DNA of 64,000 bases from Azoarcus sp. PA01 (GTDB lineage Bacteria > Pseudomonadota > Gammaproteobacteria > Burkholderiales > Rhodocyclaceae). The stretch lies in contig LARU01000004.1 in the NCBI GenBank assembly GCA_001274695.2, positions 868,001 to 932,000 on the forward strand, read 5' to 3'. Shown here in pieces: positions 37,182 to 45,947 of this stretch; positions within the stretch are counted from its first letter, which is position 1; every line of letters begins with the position of its first letter. The notes beneath the pieces are model-generated. The model searched no databases and was not told the DNA's origin. It saw nothing but the letters and a program-made list of their open reading frames with translations. Made by a program: the position numbers and the translations under genes.

Positions 37182-37658
37182 ATGCATTTCGACACGCGTG
37201 CGTCGCTGGCGCTGTACAAGACGAATCTCGAACTGTACTTGCGCCTGTGCGCGCTGCACCGGGAAAACAGCCTGCGCTGGATCGACGCGAGCACGCATTC
37301 GATCGACACTTGCAGCGCCGAACTCGAGACCGTCGTCGGTCGCATGCTCGCTGCGGGCGACTGGTCGGCGATGACGCTGGCGGCCGGCGAAACGCCATGG
37401 AAAGCCGCGCAGCACCAAGTCAATGCCGTGCAGCACCTCGCCGAAACGATGATCGGCAGCCAGAGCGCTTTCGTTACGGCGGTGCAGGAAGCTTTGTCGA
37501 CGTGGCAGCGGGACGCCGCCGCGGCGCTGCGGGAGACGACCGGCGCAATGCCGCTCAGCACGACTTTGCGCGACCTGATCGAGGATTATGTGCCGTCGGT
37601 GTCGACGCCGCCGCAAGCTGCGGCGGCCAGGCCTTCGCGCGCGCGCAAGGCGCACTGA
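37182..37658 (+). CDS. phasin-like PHA granule protein
   Basis: 158-residue helical protein starting MHFDTRASLALYKTNLELYLRLCALHREN, with amphipathic helices of the phasin type and a basic, Ala/Pro-rich C-terminus. AAGGAGG lies six bases before the ATG. Its position directly behind phaC supports a granule-surface role; sequence support is moderate. Confidence 0.75.
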   Translation: MHFDTRASLALYKTNLELYLRLCALHRENSLRWIDASTHSIDTCSAELETVVGRMLAAGDWSAMTLAAGETPWKAAQHQVNAVQHLAETMIGSQSAFVTAVQEALSTWQRDAAAALRETTGAMPLSTTLRDLIEDYVPSVSTPPQAAAARPSRARKAH

Positions 37659-37739
37659 AGCGTCTTCCGGGTCCTGCGGGAGGAAATCCCGCGGCAGCGA
37701 CGCGAGGCGGGCGGCGCCGACGGAGCGCTCGCGCCGCGC

Positions 37740-38183
37740 TCAGACGCCGCGGTCGCCGGCGATGTAGTGTTCGAGCTGCTCGATGATGAAGCGCTGCTCC
37801 GCGACGATGCTTTTCACCAGGTCGCCGATCGACACGATGCCGACCACCTTGCCCGCTTCGACGACGGGAAGATGGCGAAGCCGCTTTTCGGTCATCAGCG
37901 CCATGCATTCCTCGTTGGTCTGGTGCAAACCCACATACATGACCGGCGACGACATGATCGCGCGCACCCGCAGATCCCTCGACGAACGCGCGAGCAGGAT
38001 GACTTTGCGCGCGTAGTCGCGTTCGCTGACGATGCCGACGAGCCGCCCGGCTTCCATGACGAGGAGCGCGCCGACGTTGTGTTCGGCCATCCGTTCGAGC
38101 GCCTCGAACACCGACGCGTCGGGGCCGATCGTGTGGACGCGCGGATCGCGCTTCTCCTTCAGAATGGCGGCGACGCTTTTCAC
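37740..38183 (-). CDS. CBS-domain pair protein
   Basis: 147 residues composed of two CBS motifs (VHTIGPDASVFEALERMAEHNVGALLV and ...THMSSPVMYV-type second half with RHLPVVEAGKVVGIVSIGDLV). Such pairs bind adenosyl ligands and sense energy status. I chose the GTG at 38183 (VKSVAAILKEK), which has GGGGAG at good spacing; the frame stays open to 38420 with no support. Partner protein not evident. Confidence 0.88.
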   Translation of the reverse strand: MKSVAAILKEKRDPRVHTIGPDASVFEALERMAEHNVGALLVMEAGRLVGIVSERDYARKVILLARSSRDLRVRAIMSSPVMYVGLHQTNEECMALMTEKRLRHLPVVEAGKVVGIVSIGDLVKSIVAEQRFIIEQLEHYIAGDRGV

Positions 38184-38388
38184 GGGCTTCTCCCCGGCGA
38201 ATCGGCTGATAGTTGATCGTAGCTGTTCGAGGCCGGCGTTGCCAGCGGCCCGCGTTGCCACTGGCGCGAAGCCTCGGCGCGCAGCGACGCTGTTTTTTCG
38301 GACCTCGGCCAAGTGACCCCACCCAACGGCCGCGGATGCTCTAACATTCGCACCAATGAATCGGCCATTGCTTTCCGGAATTTCCCTC

Positions 38389-38898
38389 ATGCTCCAGCGC
38401 ACGCGTTTTCTTTCGGTCATTGCTGTCGTCGGACTGCTCCTCGCCGGCTGCTCGTCTCCCCAGCCCGTCTACCGTACCGAAACTTTCGAACCCGAGTCCC
38501 CGTTCGTCAACTGGAGCACGCAGGAACCGCCTGTCGCATGCGACGTGGGCAAGCGCGCGCTGCTCAGCCAGGGTTACCGCATCGACAGCGCGAATCCGAC
38601 GAGCATCCGCGGCGAGAAATTCTTCCAGCCGAAGGCGGACCATGGGATAACGCTCCACATCACGCTGGTGTGCCTGCCCAGCAACGTCGGAACGGTCCTG
38701 TACGCCAATGCGCTGCAGACGCGTTACGAGCTGAAGTCGAGTTCGAACAGCACCGGCGTCAGCGTCGCAGGCGTCGGCTCGATTTCGCTGCCGTGGACGG
38801 CGCACAAGGAAGCGCTGGTGAAAGTCGGCGAGGAAACCGTCGCCGACCCGGACTTCTATCGACGGCTTTTCGCCCTCATCGACGCCCTCGACGCCTGA
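38389..38898 (+). CDS. DUF2242 outer-membrane-type lipoprotein
   Basis: Lipoprotein with signal MLQRTRFLSVIAVVGLLLAGC and lipobox LLAGC. The mature part matches the DUF2242 pattern: RALLSQGYRI, KFFQPKADHG, HITLVCLP, RYELKSSSNSTGVSVAGVGSISLP, ALVKVGEETVADPDFYRRLFALID. An ATG 11 codons upstream (38356) is in frame, but a TAACAT -10 sits just before it, so it would be leaderless; the later ATG gives a normal signal peptide. Function unknown. Confidence 0.8.
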   Translation: MLQRTRFLSVIAVVGLLLAGCSSPQPVYRTETFEPESPFVNWSTQEPPVACDVGKRALLSQGYRIDSANPTSIRGEKFFQPKADHGITLHITLVCLPSNVGTVLYANALQTRYELKSSSNSTGVSVAGVGSISLPWTAHKEALVKVGEETVADPDFYRRLFALIDALDA

Positions 38899-38931
38899 CC
38901 TCCGCAGTTCGCGGGACCTTCCCGCGATCGC

Positions 38932-39996
38932 TCAGGCTTGCCCGTGCTGCGCGAGGACCGTTTCAGCGGGCCTGGCTTCGGCCGGCTTGTGCGTCGCCTC
39001 CAAGGTCGCCGCGCGGGCACGCAACTGCCCGCAGCCGCCATCGACATCCTGCCCTGCCGAATGACGCAGCTTCGTCAGGATCCCGCGCCGATGCAGGTGA
39101 CGCGCCATTGCCGCGGCGTGCTCCCACGAAGGACGGGCGAAACCCGTGCCGGCGACGCTGTTGTACGGGATGAAGTTCATCACTGCGTACTTGCCGGCGA
39201 GCAGCCGAACGATGCCGTCGAGTTCCTCGTCGTCGTCGTTGACGCCTGCAAGCAACGTCCATTGATACTGGATCGGATAGCCCGTCGCGCGAGCGTAGGT
39301 TTCACCGAGCTCGACGAGTTCGGCCGGGTCGATGCGTGGCGCGCGCGGCATGAGCTCCGTGCGCAGCGCGGCGCGAGTCGTGTGCAGCGACAGCGCGAGC
39401 GCCGGCTTGACCTTTCCCTGCGGCAGCCGCTCGAACACGCGCCGGTCGCCGACGGTCGAGAAAACCAGGTTCTTGTGTCCGATCCCGCCTTCGCTGCCGA
39501 GCAGCGCGATCGCCTCGAGCACGTTGTCGAGGTTGTGCGCGGGCTCGCCCATGCCCATGAACACGACTTTGCGGACGACCCTGCGCGAGCGCGCGAGCAC
39601 CACCTGCGCGACGATCTCGGCGCTGCCGAGTTGGCGCAGCAGGCCGTCGCGGCCGGTCATGCAGAAAGCGCATCCGACGGCACAGCCGACCTGCGTCGAC
39701 ACGCACAGGCCGTCGCGCGGCAGCAGCACGCTCTCCACAGTCTGACCGTCGGCCAGTTCGACCAGCAGGCGCGCACCGTCCTGGCCGGGATGTTCGGAGC
39801 GCACGTGCGCGAGCGCGGCGAGCTCCGCGGTCAGCGCGGGCAGCCGGGCGCGCAGCGGCGCCGGGAAAAAATCCTCGGGCCGGCATCGGCCGCCGTCGAG
39901 CGGGAGTGCGTGCGTCCAGGCGCGCAGTACGCGCTCTTCGTGGCAGGGTTTGGCGCCGCTGACCTGCAGGCGCTGGCGGATATCGTCGATACGCAT
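38932..39996 (-). CDS. RlmN/Cfr-family radical SAM RNA methyltransferase
   Basis: 354 residues from the ATG at 39996 (MRIDDIRQRL); the frame extends upstream to 40155 through repeat DNA and is not used. The [4Fe-4S]/SAM motif CAVGCAFC is present (CX3CX2C), followed by FMGMGEPAHNLDNV, and the C-terminal GGCGQL carries the cysteine that becomes methylated during catalysis in RlmN/Cfr. The SAM motif ends CMTG instead of the CSTG typical of main RlmN, so this may be an RlmN paralogue rather than the housekeeping enzyme. Confidence 0.85.
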   Translation of the reverse strand: MRIDDIRQRLQVSGAKPCHEERVLRAWTHALPLDGGRCRPEDFFPAPLRARLPALTAELAALAHVRSEHPGQDGARLLVELADGQTVESVLLPRDGLCVSTQVGCAVGCAFCMTGRDGLLRQLGSAEIVAQVVLARSRRVVRKVVFMGMGEPAHNLDNVLEAIALLGSEGGIGHKNLVFSTVGDRRVFERLPQGKVKPALALSLHTTRAALRTELMPRAPRIDPAELVELGETYARATGYPIQYQWTLLAGVNDDDEELDGIVRLLAGKYAVMNFIPYNSVAGTGFARPSWEHAAAMARHLHRRGILTKLRHSAGQDVDGGCGQLRARAATLEATHKPAEARPAETVLAQHGQA

Positions 39997-40060
39997 CAAA
40001 TGCGCGAATGCTAGCATCGTGCGACGATCGCCGCCTATTGCTGTAACCGGCAACCCAATG

Positions 40061-40144
40061 CCGTTCGGGCTGAGCCTTTCGGCCTCGCTCGGGACAGGCG
40101 CGTCGAAGCCCTGGCAGTGCCCTTCGACCCGCGCAGGGCGAACG
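40061..40144. repeat. degenerate REP-like palindromic repeat
   Basis: Contains CCGTTCGGGCTGAGCC on one side and GCCCTTCGACCC...GGGCGAACG on the other, the REP/REPIN style found in many proteobacteria. It resembles the better preserved copy at 56911-56980. Lies in the 360-bp gap upstream of the RlmN-like gene. Confidence 0.6.
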
Positions 40145-40158
40145 CTTGTATTCAATTA

Positions 40159-40292
40159 GATTAATAGTCGCGCTTCGGGGCAGCAAGGTACCCGTTTTCA
40201 CCGGATGCCAGCTACACCGAGCGCGGTATCGGCAACCTCCCCGATCCTCCTCATAATCTCCTTGGCCAGTCGCTCTTTGACGACTATTAATC
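40159..40292. repeat. 134-bp element bounded by 12-bp inverted repeats (MITE-like)
   Basis: Perfect terminal arms GATTAATAGTCG (40159-40170) and CGACTATTAATC (40281-40292) enclose 110 bp without a recognisable gene. Size and structure resemble a MITE or an IS relic. It directly abuts the REP-like repeat at 40061 and ends about 68 bp before the hypothetical gene at 40360. No clear target-site duplication is visible. Confidence 0.55.
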
Positions 40293-40359
40293 AGTATGGC
40301 GGGTGAGGCAGCCGGTGCTGCACCGATACCCGAATCGACGCAAGATGAGGAGACCTGAC

Positions 40360-40953
40360 ATGAAGAATTTGCCGACAGAACAGCTTCGGACCGAAAACAT
40401 GGAGTGCGAATTCGTTCCACCGCTCGATCTGCCGGAAACCTGGGGGCTGGCGTGGGAGCGCCAGTTGGACGCGGTGCTCGCGTGGCAGGCCGCAAATGCG
40501 GGCAGCGATGCGGAAGCGAACCCGCTGACGAACGCAACGGCAAGCGCCGGCGCGGCGACGTTCCGGCAGGTGAGCGGTACGCCGTGCGCGCCGACGATGC
40601 GCACGATCACCAGGATGACGACGCTGCTCGATTCGCTGCGGGAGCGGACGCTGCAGATGCAGAGCGCGGCTGCGGACATCGCGATCGCGGAGATGTCGCG
40701 TTCGCGCGCGCCGGCGTCGGACCTTGAAGGGAACGATCAGGCATCGCGCCCGCTCGACGCGGAAAACGCGCAGCGAATCACCGAACTCATCCGCTCGTGG
40801 TTCGAAATGACCGCCGCTGCGCAGGCCGAAATGGGTTTGCTCGCTTTCGGCGCGACCGGGGCACGGAACGACGACGCCGCCGGTCCGGTGCTCTTCGAGC
40901 GTCGCACCCACGCCCGTGTGATCGACTTTCCCGATCGTCGTCGCGCGGCGTGA
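40360..40953 (+). CDS. hypothetical protein, possible phasin relative
   Basis: 197-residue protein from the ATG at 40360, which has GAGGAGACC upstream. N-terminus MKNLPTEQLRTENMECEF; the middle is Ala-rich and helical (LLDSLRERTLQMQSAAADIAIAEMS), and a second helix block reads RITELIRSWFEMTAAAQAEMGLL, with a basic tail RVIDFPDRRRAA. No motif is diagnostic; the helix/Ala pattern and the phasin genes elsewhere in the window suggest a granule-associated protein, at low confidence. Confidence 0.65.
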   Translation: MKNLPTEQLRTENMECEFVPPLDLPETWGLAWERQLDAVLAWQAANAGSDAEANPLTNATASAGAATFRQVSGTPCAPTMRTITRMTTLLDSLRERTLQMQSAAADIAIAEMSRSRAPASDLEGNDQASRPLDAENAQRITELIRSWFEMTAAAQAEMGLLAFGATGARNDDAAGPVLFERRTHARVIDFPDRRRAA

Positions 40954-41164
40954 CGATCCCGGCAGATGAACGCCCGCTGCAGGGAATCGACCCTGCAGCG
41001 CGGAGTTCACCTGCCTCTGTTTTTTTCCTCGCTCCCCCTTCTCGCCGCTCACCCCATCGCTGCAACGCTCCGGCGTCACAGCCCGGCCGCGTTGATACTC
41101 TGCAGTCCGGTGTTATCCTCGCGCGCTCGCCTGGCAATCCGTTCCGGATACAGCCTGCGCCCGG

Positions 41165-42115
41165 ATGTCACTCATGCTGCAAGTATTCACGATCACCGGC
41201 CCGGTCTTCATCGTCATCGCCCTCGGGTTCGCCGCGGTGCAATCGGGTTTTTTCGCGAAGTCCGACACGCGCATCCTCGGCAAATTCGCGATCAACATCG
41301 CGCTGCCGGCAATGCTGTTCAAGGCGCTGACCGAACGGCCGTTCGCGGAAATCCTCGACACCCGTTACCTGCTCGCGTACGCGCTGGGCTCGCTCGCGAC
41401 GTTCGCGATTGGCGTTGCAGCGACGCGCTTTTTTCGCCACAGGAGCCTGCAGCTGAGCGCCGTGCACGGGATGGGCATGTCGCTGTCGAACAGCGCCTTC
41501 ATCGGCTATCCGATTGTCCTGCAGCTGCTCGGCCCGCCCGCGGCGGTCGCGCTCGCGCTGTGCTTTCTCGTCGAGAACCTGCTGATCCTGCCTCTCGCGC
41601 TGGCGCTCGCGGAGAGCGGCGGCGGCAACGGTGAAAGCGCTCTCAAGGTCGTGTCGAACACGTTCTTGCGCCTCGGGCGCAATCCGCTGATCCTCGCGAT
41701 CGCTGCCGGCTTCGCGTGCACGATGCTCGACCTGCGGCTGCCCGGGCCGGCGCTGCGCGCCATCGACCTGCTCGCGCTGGCGTCGGCGGGCATCGCGCTG
41801 TTCGTCATCGGCGGCACGCTGGTCGGGCTGAAAATCGCGGGGATGCGTGGCGACATCGCGTATATCGTCGCCGGGAAGCTGCTGCTCCATCCGCTCGCGG
41901 TGTTCGCCGCAGTGCTGCTCGTTCCGCCCGCCGACCCCGCACTGCAGATCGCCGCAGTGACGTTCGCGTGCATGCCGATGCTGAGCATCTATCCGATCCT
42001 GGCGCAGAAATACGGCCGCGAAGAGCTGTGCGCTGCCGCGTTGATGGCCGCGACGGTCAGTGCGTTCTTCACGATCAGCGCAGTGATCTGGGTATTGCAG
42101 GCCCGGATGGACTGA
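41165..42115 (+). CDS. AEC-family transporter (auxin/malonate efflux carrier type)
   Basis: 316 residues with ten membrane helices in two halves, including GMSLSNSAFIGYPIVLQLLG and the conserved glycine-rich IALFVIGGTLVGLKIAG, the AEC (PF03547) pattern. Substrate unknown; relatives carry malonate or other carboxylates. Convergent with the LysR gene, which begins four bp after its stop. Confidence 0.88.
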   Translation: MSLMLQVFTITGPVFIVIALGFAAVQSGFFAKSDTRILGKFAINIALPAMLFKALTERPFAEILDTRYLLAYALGSLATFAIGVAATRFFRHRSLQLSAVHGMGMSLSNSAFIGYPIVLQLLGPPAAVALALCFLVENLLILPLALALAESGGGNGESALKVVSNTFLRLGRNPLILAIAAGFACTMLDLRLPGPALRAIDLLALASAGIALFVIGGTLVGLKIAGMRGDIAYIVAGKLLLHPLAVFAAVLLVPPADPALQIAAVTFACMPMLSIYPILAQKYGREELCAAALMAATVSAFFTISAVIWVLQARMD

Positions 42116-42119
42116 CCGC

Positions 42120-43010
42120 CTATCCGGCGACTTCGTTCAGCACCTCGAGAAAGCCCGCGAGCAGCGGGCTCGGCGCAGCGTCGCGGGTCGCGATGGCGAG
42201 CGAAAAATGCGCTCCCTCGTCGCGGATCGCCAGATAGCGTACGCGTGGCAGCCGCACGCACTCGAGCGGCGCCGGCAGCAGCGCCGTGCCGAGACCCGCG
42301 GCGACCAGTCCGATCTGCGTCGTCGCCTCGCGCGCCGTCTGCACGATGCGCGGCACAAACCCGGCGCTGCGGCACAGGCGATCGAGGACGAACGGCAGGC
42401 CCGAGCCAACGTCGGGCGGAAACGCGATGAAGCCGTCGTCGCGAAATTCCGCGAGCGACACTTCCCCCCGATCGGCCCGTGGATGGGCGGCATGCACGAC
42501 GAGCCGCAACGGATCACGCCCGATTTCGCGCGCCCGGATGCCGGCGGGGACTTCGAGGCCGCCGTGGCGCACGAAGCCGACGTCCAGAACCCCGTGCAGG
42601 ATCGCGCCGAACTGCTCGGTCGTGAACATCTCGTGCAGCTGCAGCCCGACTTTCGGATAGCGCTGACGATAGGTGTAGAGCGTGTCGGCAAGCGTCGAGG
42701 TGTAGGGGAGCGACGACGCAAAACCGACTTTCAGCTCACCGGCCTCGCCGCGTCCGGCCCGCCTCGCCTCCTCGACGGCCTCGCGCGACCGGGCGAGGAT
42801 TTCCCGCGCGTGCTCGAGAAAGCGTCGCCCCGCTTCGGTGAGCGCGACGCGCCGCCGGCTGCGGTCGAACAGCGGCGTGCCGATTTCCGCTTCGAGATCG
42901 CGAATCTGCATCGACAGCGGTGGCTGCCCGATATGCAGCCGCGCGGCGGCGCGCGTGAAGTTGAGCTCTTCGGCGACGGTGACGAAATAGCGCAGATGGC
43001 GCAGTTCCAT
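42120..43010 (-). CDS. LysR-family transcriptional regulator
   Basis: 296 residues: N-terminal winged helix MELRHLRYFVTVAEELNFTRAAARLHIGQPPLSMQIRDLE, then a LysR substrate-binding domain. Divergent from an MFS exporter gene 107 bp away, which is the classical regulator-target layout. The spacer holds an AT-rich TATATCGATAAGG tract where a T-N11-A operator would be expected. Confidence 0.93.
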   Translation of the reverse strand: MELRHLRYFVTVAEELNFTRAAARLHIGQPPLSMQIRDLEAEIGTPLFDRSRRRVALTEAGRRFLEHAREILARSREAVEEARRAGRGEAGELKVGFASSLPYTSTLADTLYTYRQRYPKVGLQLHEMFTTEQFGAILHGVLDVGFVRHGGLEVPAGIRAREIGRDPLRLVVHAAHPRADRGEVSLAEFRDDGFIAFPPDVGSGLPFVLDRLCRSAGFVPRIVQTAREATTQIGLVAAGLGTALLPAPLECVRLPRVRYLAIRDEGAHFSLAIATRDAAPSPLLAGFLEVLNEVAG

Positions 43011-43117
43011 GATCTGTTTTTTATATCGATAAGGCTAGAACAATATATTGGACTCGGGGCATCGCGACAACCTAGCATTCCTCTCCAGGAACAGCGCATT
43101 TGCACGAGGAGACGATC

Positions 43118-44377
43118 ATGGCCAGCCGTTGCGACACTGCCGACGCGATCCGCGAGGACGGGCGCATCGAAGCGGGCAGCAGCGCGTTCCGCAAAGCGAA
43201 CTTGGCGATGTTCGTCGGCGGCTTTGCGACGTTCGCGATGCTCTACGCGACTCAGCCGATCCTGCCGCGCCTGGCCACCGATTTCGCTGTCGCGCCGACC
43301 GCTGCCAGCCTGTCCGTCGCGGCGGGAACAGCCGCGCTCGCGGCGATGCTGATCCCCGCGAGCGTGCTGTCGGACCGTTACGGGCGCGAGCGGGTGATGA
43401 AAGGCGCGCTCGTGCTCGGCGCGATCGTCGCGCTCGCGGCCGCGTTCGCCGCGGATTTCACCCAGCTGCTGGTGCTGCGGGTGCTGCTCGGCGCAGTGCT
43501 CGCCGGCCTGCCTGCGGCGGCCATGGCCTATCTCGGCGAAGAAGTCGCTGCGGGCGCGCAAGGTCGCGCGATCGGCCTTTATATCGCCGGCAATGCGCTC
43601 GGCGGCATGAGCGGGCGCTTTCTCGTCGCCGTGCTGACCGACTGGAGTTCGTGGCGGCTCGCGCTGGCGGCCCTCGGCTTCATCGGTGTCATCGCCGCCG
43701 CGCTGTTCTGGTATGCGCTGCCGCGCTCACGCCATTTCGCGCCGCGCGCCGCCGGGCTCGGCGACGTGATCGCGGACGCCGCGGCGCTGCTCGGCGACCG
43801 CGGCATGCGCAGCCTCTTCGCGATCGCGTTCCTGATGATGGGGGCGTTCACGAGCCTCTATAACTACCTCGGCTTCCGCCTCCAGCTCGCACCGTTTTCC
43901 CTCGGCCAAAGTGCGATCGGAGGCGTGTTCATGCTCTACCTCGTCGGCACCGCCTCGTCGGCGTGGACCGGCCGGCTCGTCGACCGGGTCGGCCGGCGCA
44001 CCGTGCTATGGGCGATGATTCTCGCGAGCGGCTGCGGCCTCGCGCTGACGCTGTCGGGCGCTTTGCCCGGCGTCATCGCCGGGGTTGCGGTGTTCACGTT
44101 CGGCTATTTCGGCGCACATACGGCGGCGAGCGGGTGGGTCGGCCGGCGCGCCCATGAGCGCCGCGCCCTCGCGGCGGCCCTGTACCTGTGCAGCTACTAT
44201 CTCGGGGCGAGCATGCTCGGCACGCTTTCCGGGCTGGCGTGGGAATGGGCGGCGTGGCCCGGCGTCGTCGCGGCGATCGCGCTCGCGATGGCGATCGCAC
44301 TGGGCGCGGCGTGGTGCTTGCGAAAGCTGCAGCCGCTCGCAGCGCCTGCTCCGACCGCGCTCAACCCCGTATCCTAG
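43118..44377 (+). CDS. MFS transporter (YnfM-like)
   Basis: 419 residues, 12 membrane helices. MFS motif A-like loop SDRYGRERVMKGA after helix 2 and the repeat DRVGRRTVLW in the second half. The ATG at 43118 follows GAGGAGACG; an in-frame TTG at 43100 is unlikely. Probable drug or metabolite efflux, controlled by the divergent LysR. Confidence 0.9.
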   Translation: MASRCDTADAIREDGRIEAGSSAFRKANLAMFVGGFATFAMLYATQPILPRLATDFAVAPTAASLSVAAGTAALAAMLIPASVLSDRYGRERVMKGALVLGAIVALAAAFAADFTQLLVLRVLLGAVLAGLPAAAMAYLGEEVAAGAQGRAIGLYIAGNALGGMSGRFLVAVLTDWSSWRLALAALGFIGVIAAALFWYALPRSRHFAPRAAGLGDVIADAAALLGDRGMRSLFAIAFLMMGAFTSLYNYLGFRLQLAPFSLGQSAIGGVFMLYLVGTASSAWTGRLVDRVGRRTVLWAMILASGCGLALTLSGALPGVIAGVAVFTFGYFGAHTAASGWVGRRAHERRALAAALYLCSYYLGASMLGTLSGLAWEWAAWPGVVAAIALAMAIALGAAWCLRKLQPLAAPAPTALNPVS

Positions 44378-44585
44378 TCTTCGCTCCCGTGACGCGACTC
44401 CGGGCACGGTCCGCGCCGCGTTGCGCCGTCGGGTTCCCGGAGAATCGCAAATTTGAGGCGTAACATGCGACCGGCACGAGTCGTAACACGCGCCTCCGCC
44501 GTTTCTTGTTACTCTTGATCTTTACGATGATCGCCGAGACATCGTCCCGGCAGCTCCGTCTCATTGAATGGAAGAAAACATCACG

Positions 44586-45077
44586 ATGACTCAAGTCCGA
44601 CCCCGTGGCCTGTCCGCCGACCCGATGCTCCAATGGACCAACCTCGCCGTGAGGACGATCGAGATGATGATGGCGTCCGCGCAGGTGATCGGCCACCGCA
44701 CGACGCGGATGGCCGGCGCGGGCTTTGCGCCGAGCGCGAGTGACCAGCAGGAATTCGCGCTGATGGGGCAGGAAAAATTCGAGGCGGCAGCCGAATCGGC
44801 GCAGGCGATGACGATGCACCTGATGAAACTCAACCAGCGCCTGTGGGAACAGACGTCTGCGCGGATGGTCGAGGGCGCCACCGCAATGCTCTCGCTGGCC
44901 GGCAGCCAGACGCTCGGTCAGTCGGTCGAACGACAGGCCGATCTCTTCAACCTGGTTTCGGCATCGGCGCAGAGCATGTCGAAGCTCGCCGCTTCGGGCG
45001 TGACGCTCGCCCATCGTGGACTTCGGCCGATCCACGCCAAGGCGACGGCCAACGCGAAGCGCCTCGGCGGACTGTAA
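44586..45077 (+). CDS. phasin-family PHA granule protein
   Basis: About 163 residues, helical, MTQVRPRGLSADPMLQWTNLAVRTIEMMMASAQVIGHRT...MGQEKFEAAAESAQAMTMHLMKLNQRLWEQ, the phasin pattern. I take the ATG at 44586, preceded by GGAAG; an ATG at 44568 is alternative. The 208-bp upstream region has two direct copies of CGTAACAYGCG (44459 and 44482) and a reversed GTTAC at about 44508, possible regulator sites. Confidence 0.82.
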   Translation: MTQVRPRGLSADPMLQWTNLAVRTIEMMMASAQVIGHRTTRMAGAGFAPSASDQQEFALMGQEKFEAAAESAQAMTMHLMKLNQRLWEQTSARMVEGATAMLSLAGSQTLGQSVERQADLFNLVSASAQSMSKLAASGVTLAHRGLRPIHAKATANAKRLGGL

Positions 45078-45178
45078 CGCTCCCGACAACAGCGGAAACC
45101 GCCCGGGCAGACGGCCCCTCGTCGTCGCCTCCTGCTCGGTTACGAAGCTCGACTACCCTCATCATTGGACGCGCTCGA

Positions 45179-45820
45179 TCAGCTCGTCCCGGCTGCGGTC
45201 CGGGCAGGGGCCTGCGGGTTGCGGTTCTTCTCCTGCAGCGCCTTCAGCAAACCTTCGATCCCGCCGCTGCTGATCTCGTTGCTGAAGCCACTGCGGTAGT
45301 TCGTCACGAGACTGACACCGGCCACGGTAACGTCGATGACTTTCCACTCGCCGCCCTTGTCGACGAGCCGATAGTCGAGATCGATCGGCTGCCCACCGGG
45401 CTTGTTGATCTGGCTCTGAACCACCACTTCCTTCGCGTCCGGCCCTTTGCGCATCGGCTTGAACGTCACCGTCTCGTCGTGGTACTCGGTCAGCGCGTTC
45501 GCGTAAGTGCGGACCAGCAACGTGCGGAATTCCTCGGTGAGCTGCCTGCGCTGCTCCTCGTTCGCCTGCGTCCAGTGGCGACCGACGGCGAGCGCCGTCA
45601 TGCGCGGAAAATCGAAGTGGGGCGCGATGCGCGTCTCGATCAACTCGGCGGCGCGCGTGCTGTCTCCGGAGCGGATCTGCTTGTCCTCGCTGAGGATCGC
45701 CAACACCTCTTCAGTGACGTCCTTGACCAAGGCGTCGGGCGCCCGCTGCTGGGCGGCGACCACCGGCGCCACAAGCAGCAGCACGACAGCAAGCAGTGAA
45801 CGCGCAAACGACGGCATCAT
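45179..45820 (-). CDS. MlaC/Ttg2D-like phospholipid-binding periplasmic protein
   Basis: 213 residues with a signal peptide (MMPSFARSLLAVVLLLVAPVVAAQQ) and the MlaC pattern RIAPHFDFPRMTALAVGRHW, RTYANALTEYHDETVTFKP, and YRSGFSNEISSGGIEGLLKAL. MlaC shuttles phospholipids between membranes, but none of the other mla genes is adjacent, so this copy is solitary. Confidence 0.88.
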   Translation of the reverse strand: MMPSFARSLLAVVLLLVAPVVAAQQRAPDALVKDVTEEVLAILSEDKQIRSGDSTRAAELIETRIAPHFDFPRMTALAVGRHWTQANEEQRRQLTEEFRTLLVRTYANALTEYHDETVTFKPMRKGPDAKEVVVQSQINKPGGQPIDLDYRLVDKGGEWKVIDVTVAGVSLVTNYRSGFSNEISSGGIEGLLKALQEKNRNPQAPARTAAGTS

Positions 45821-45947
45821 GAACTCCTTGGCAGCGCTCCCGAAGCACCGGCACTGGAGCCGGCACGCCGGGAGCCTTCAAACGGAAGGCGAACGGGCCG
45901 GCAGGATACCGACCACGACGTTCGCCCTCCCGTGAACGGCGTTTTCG

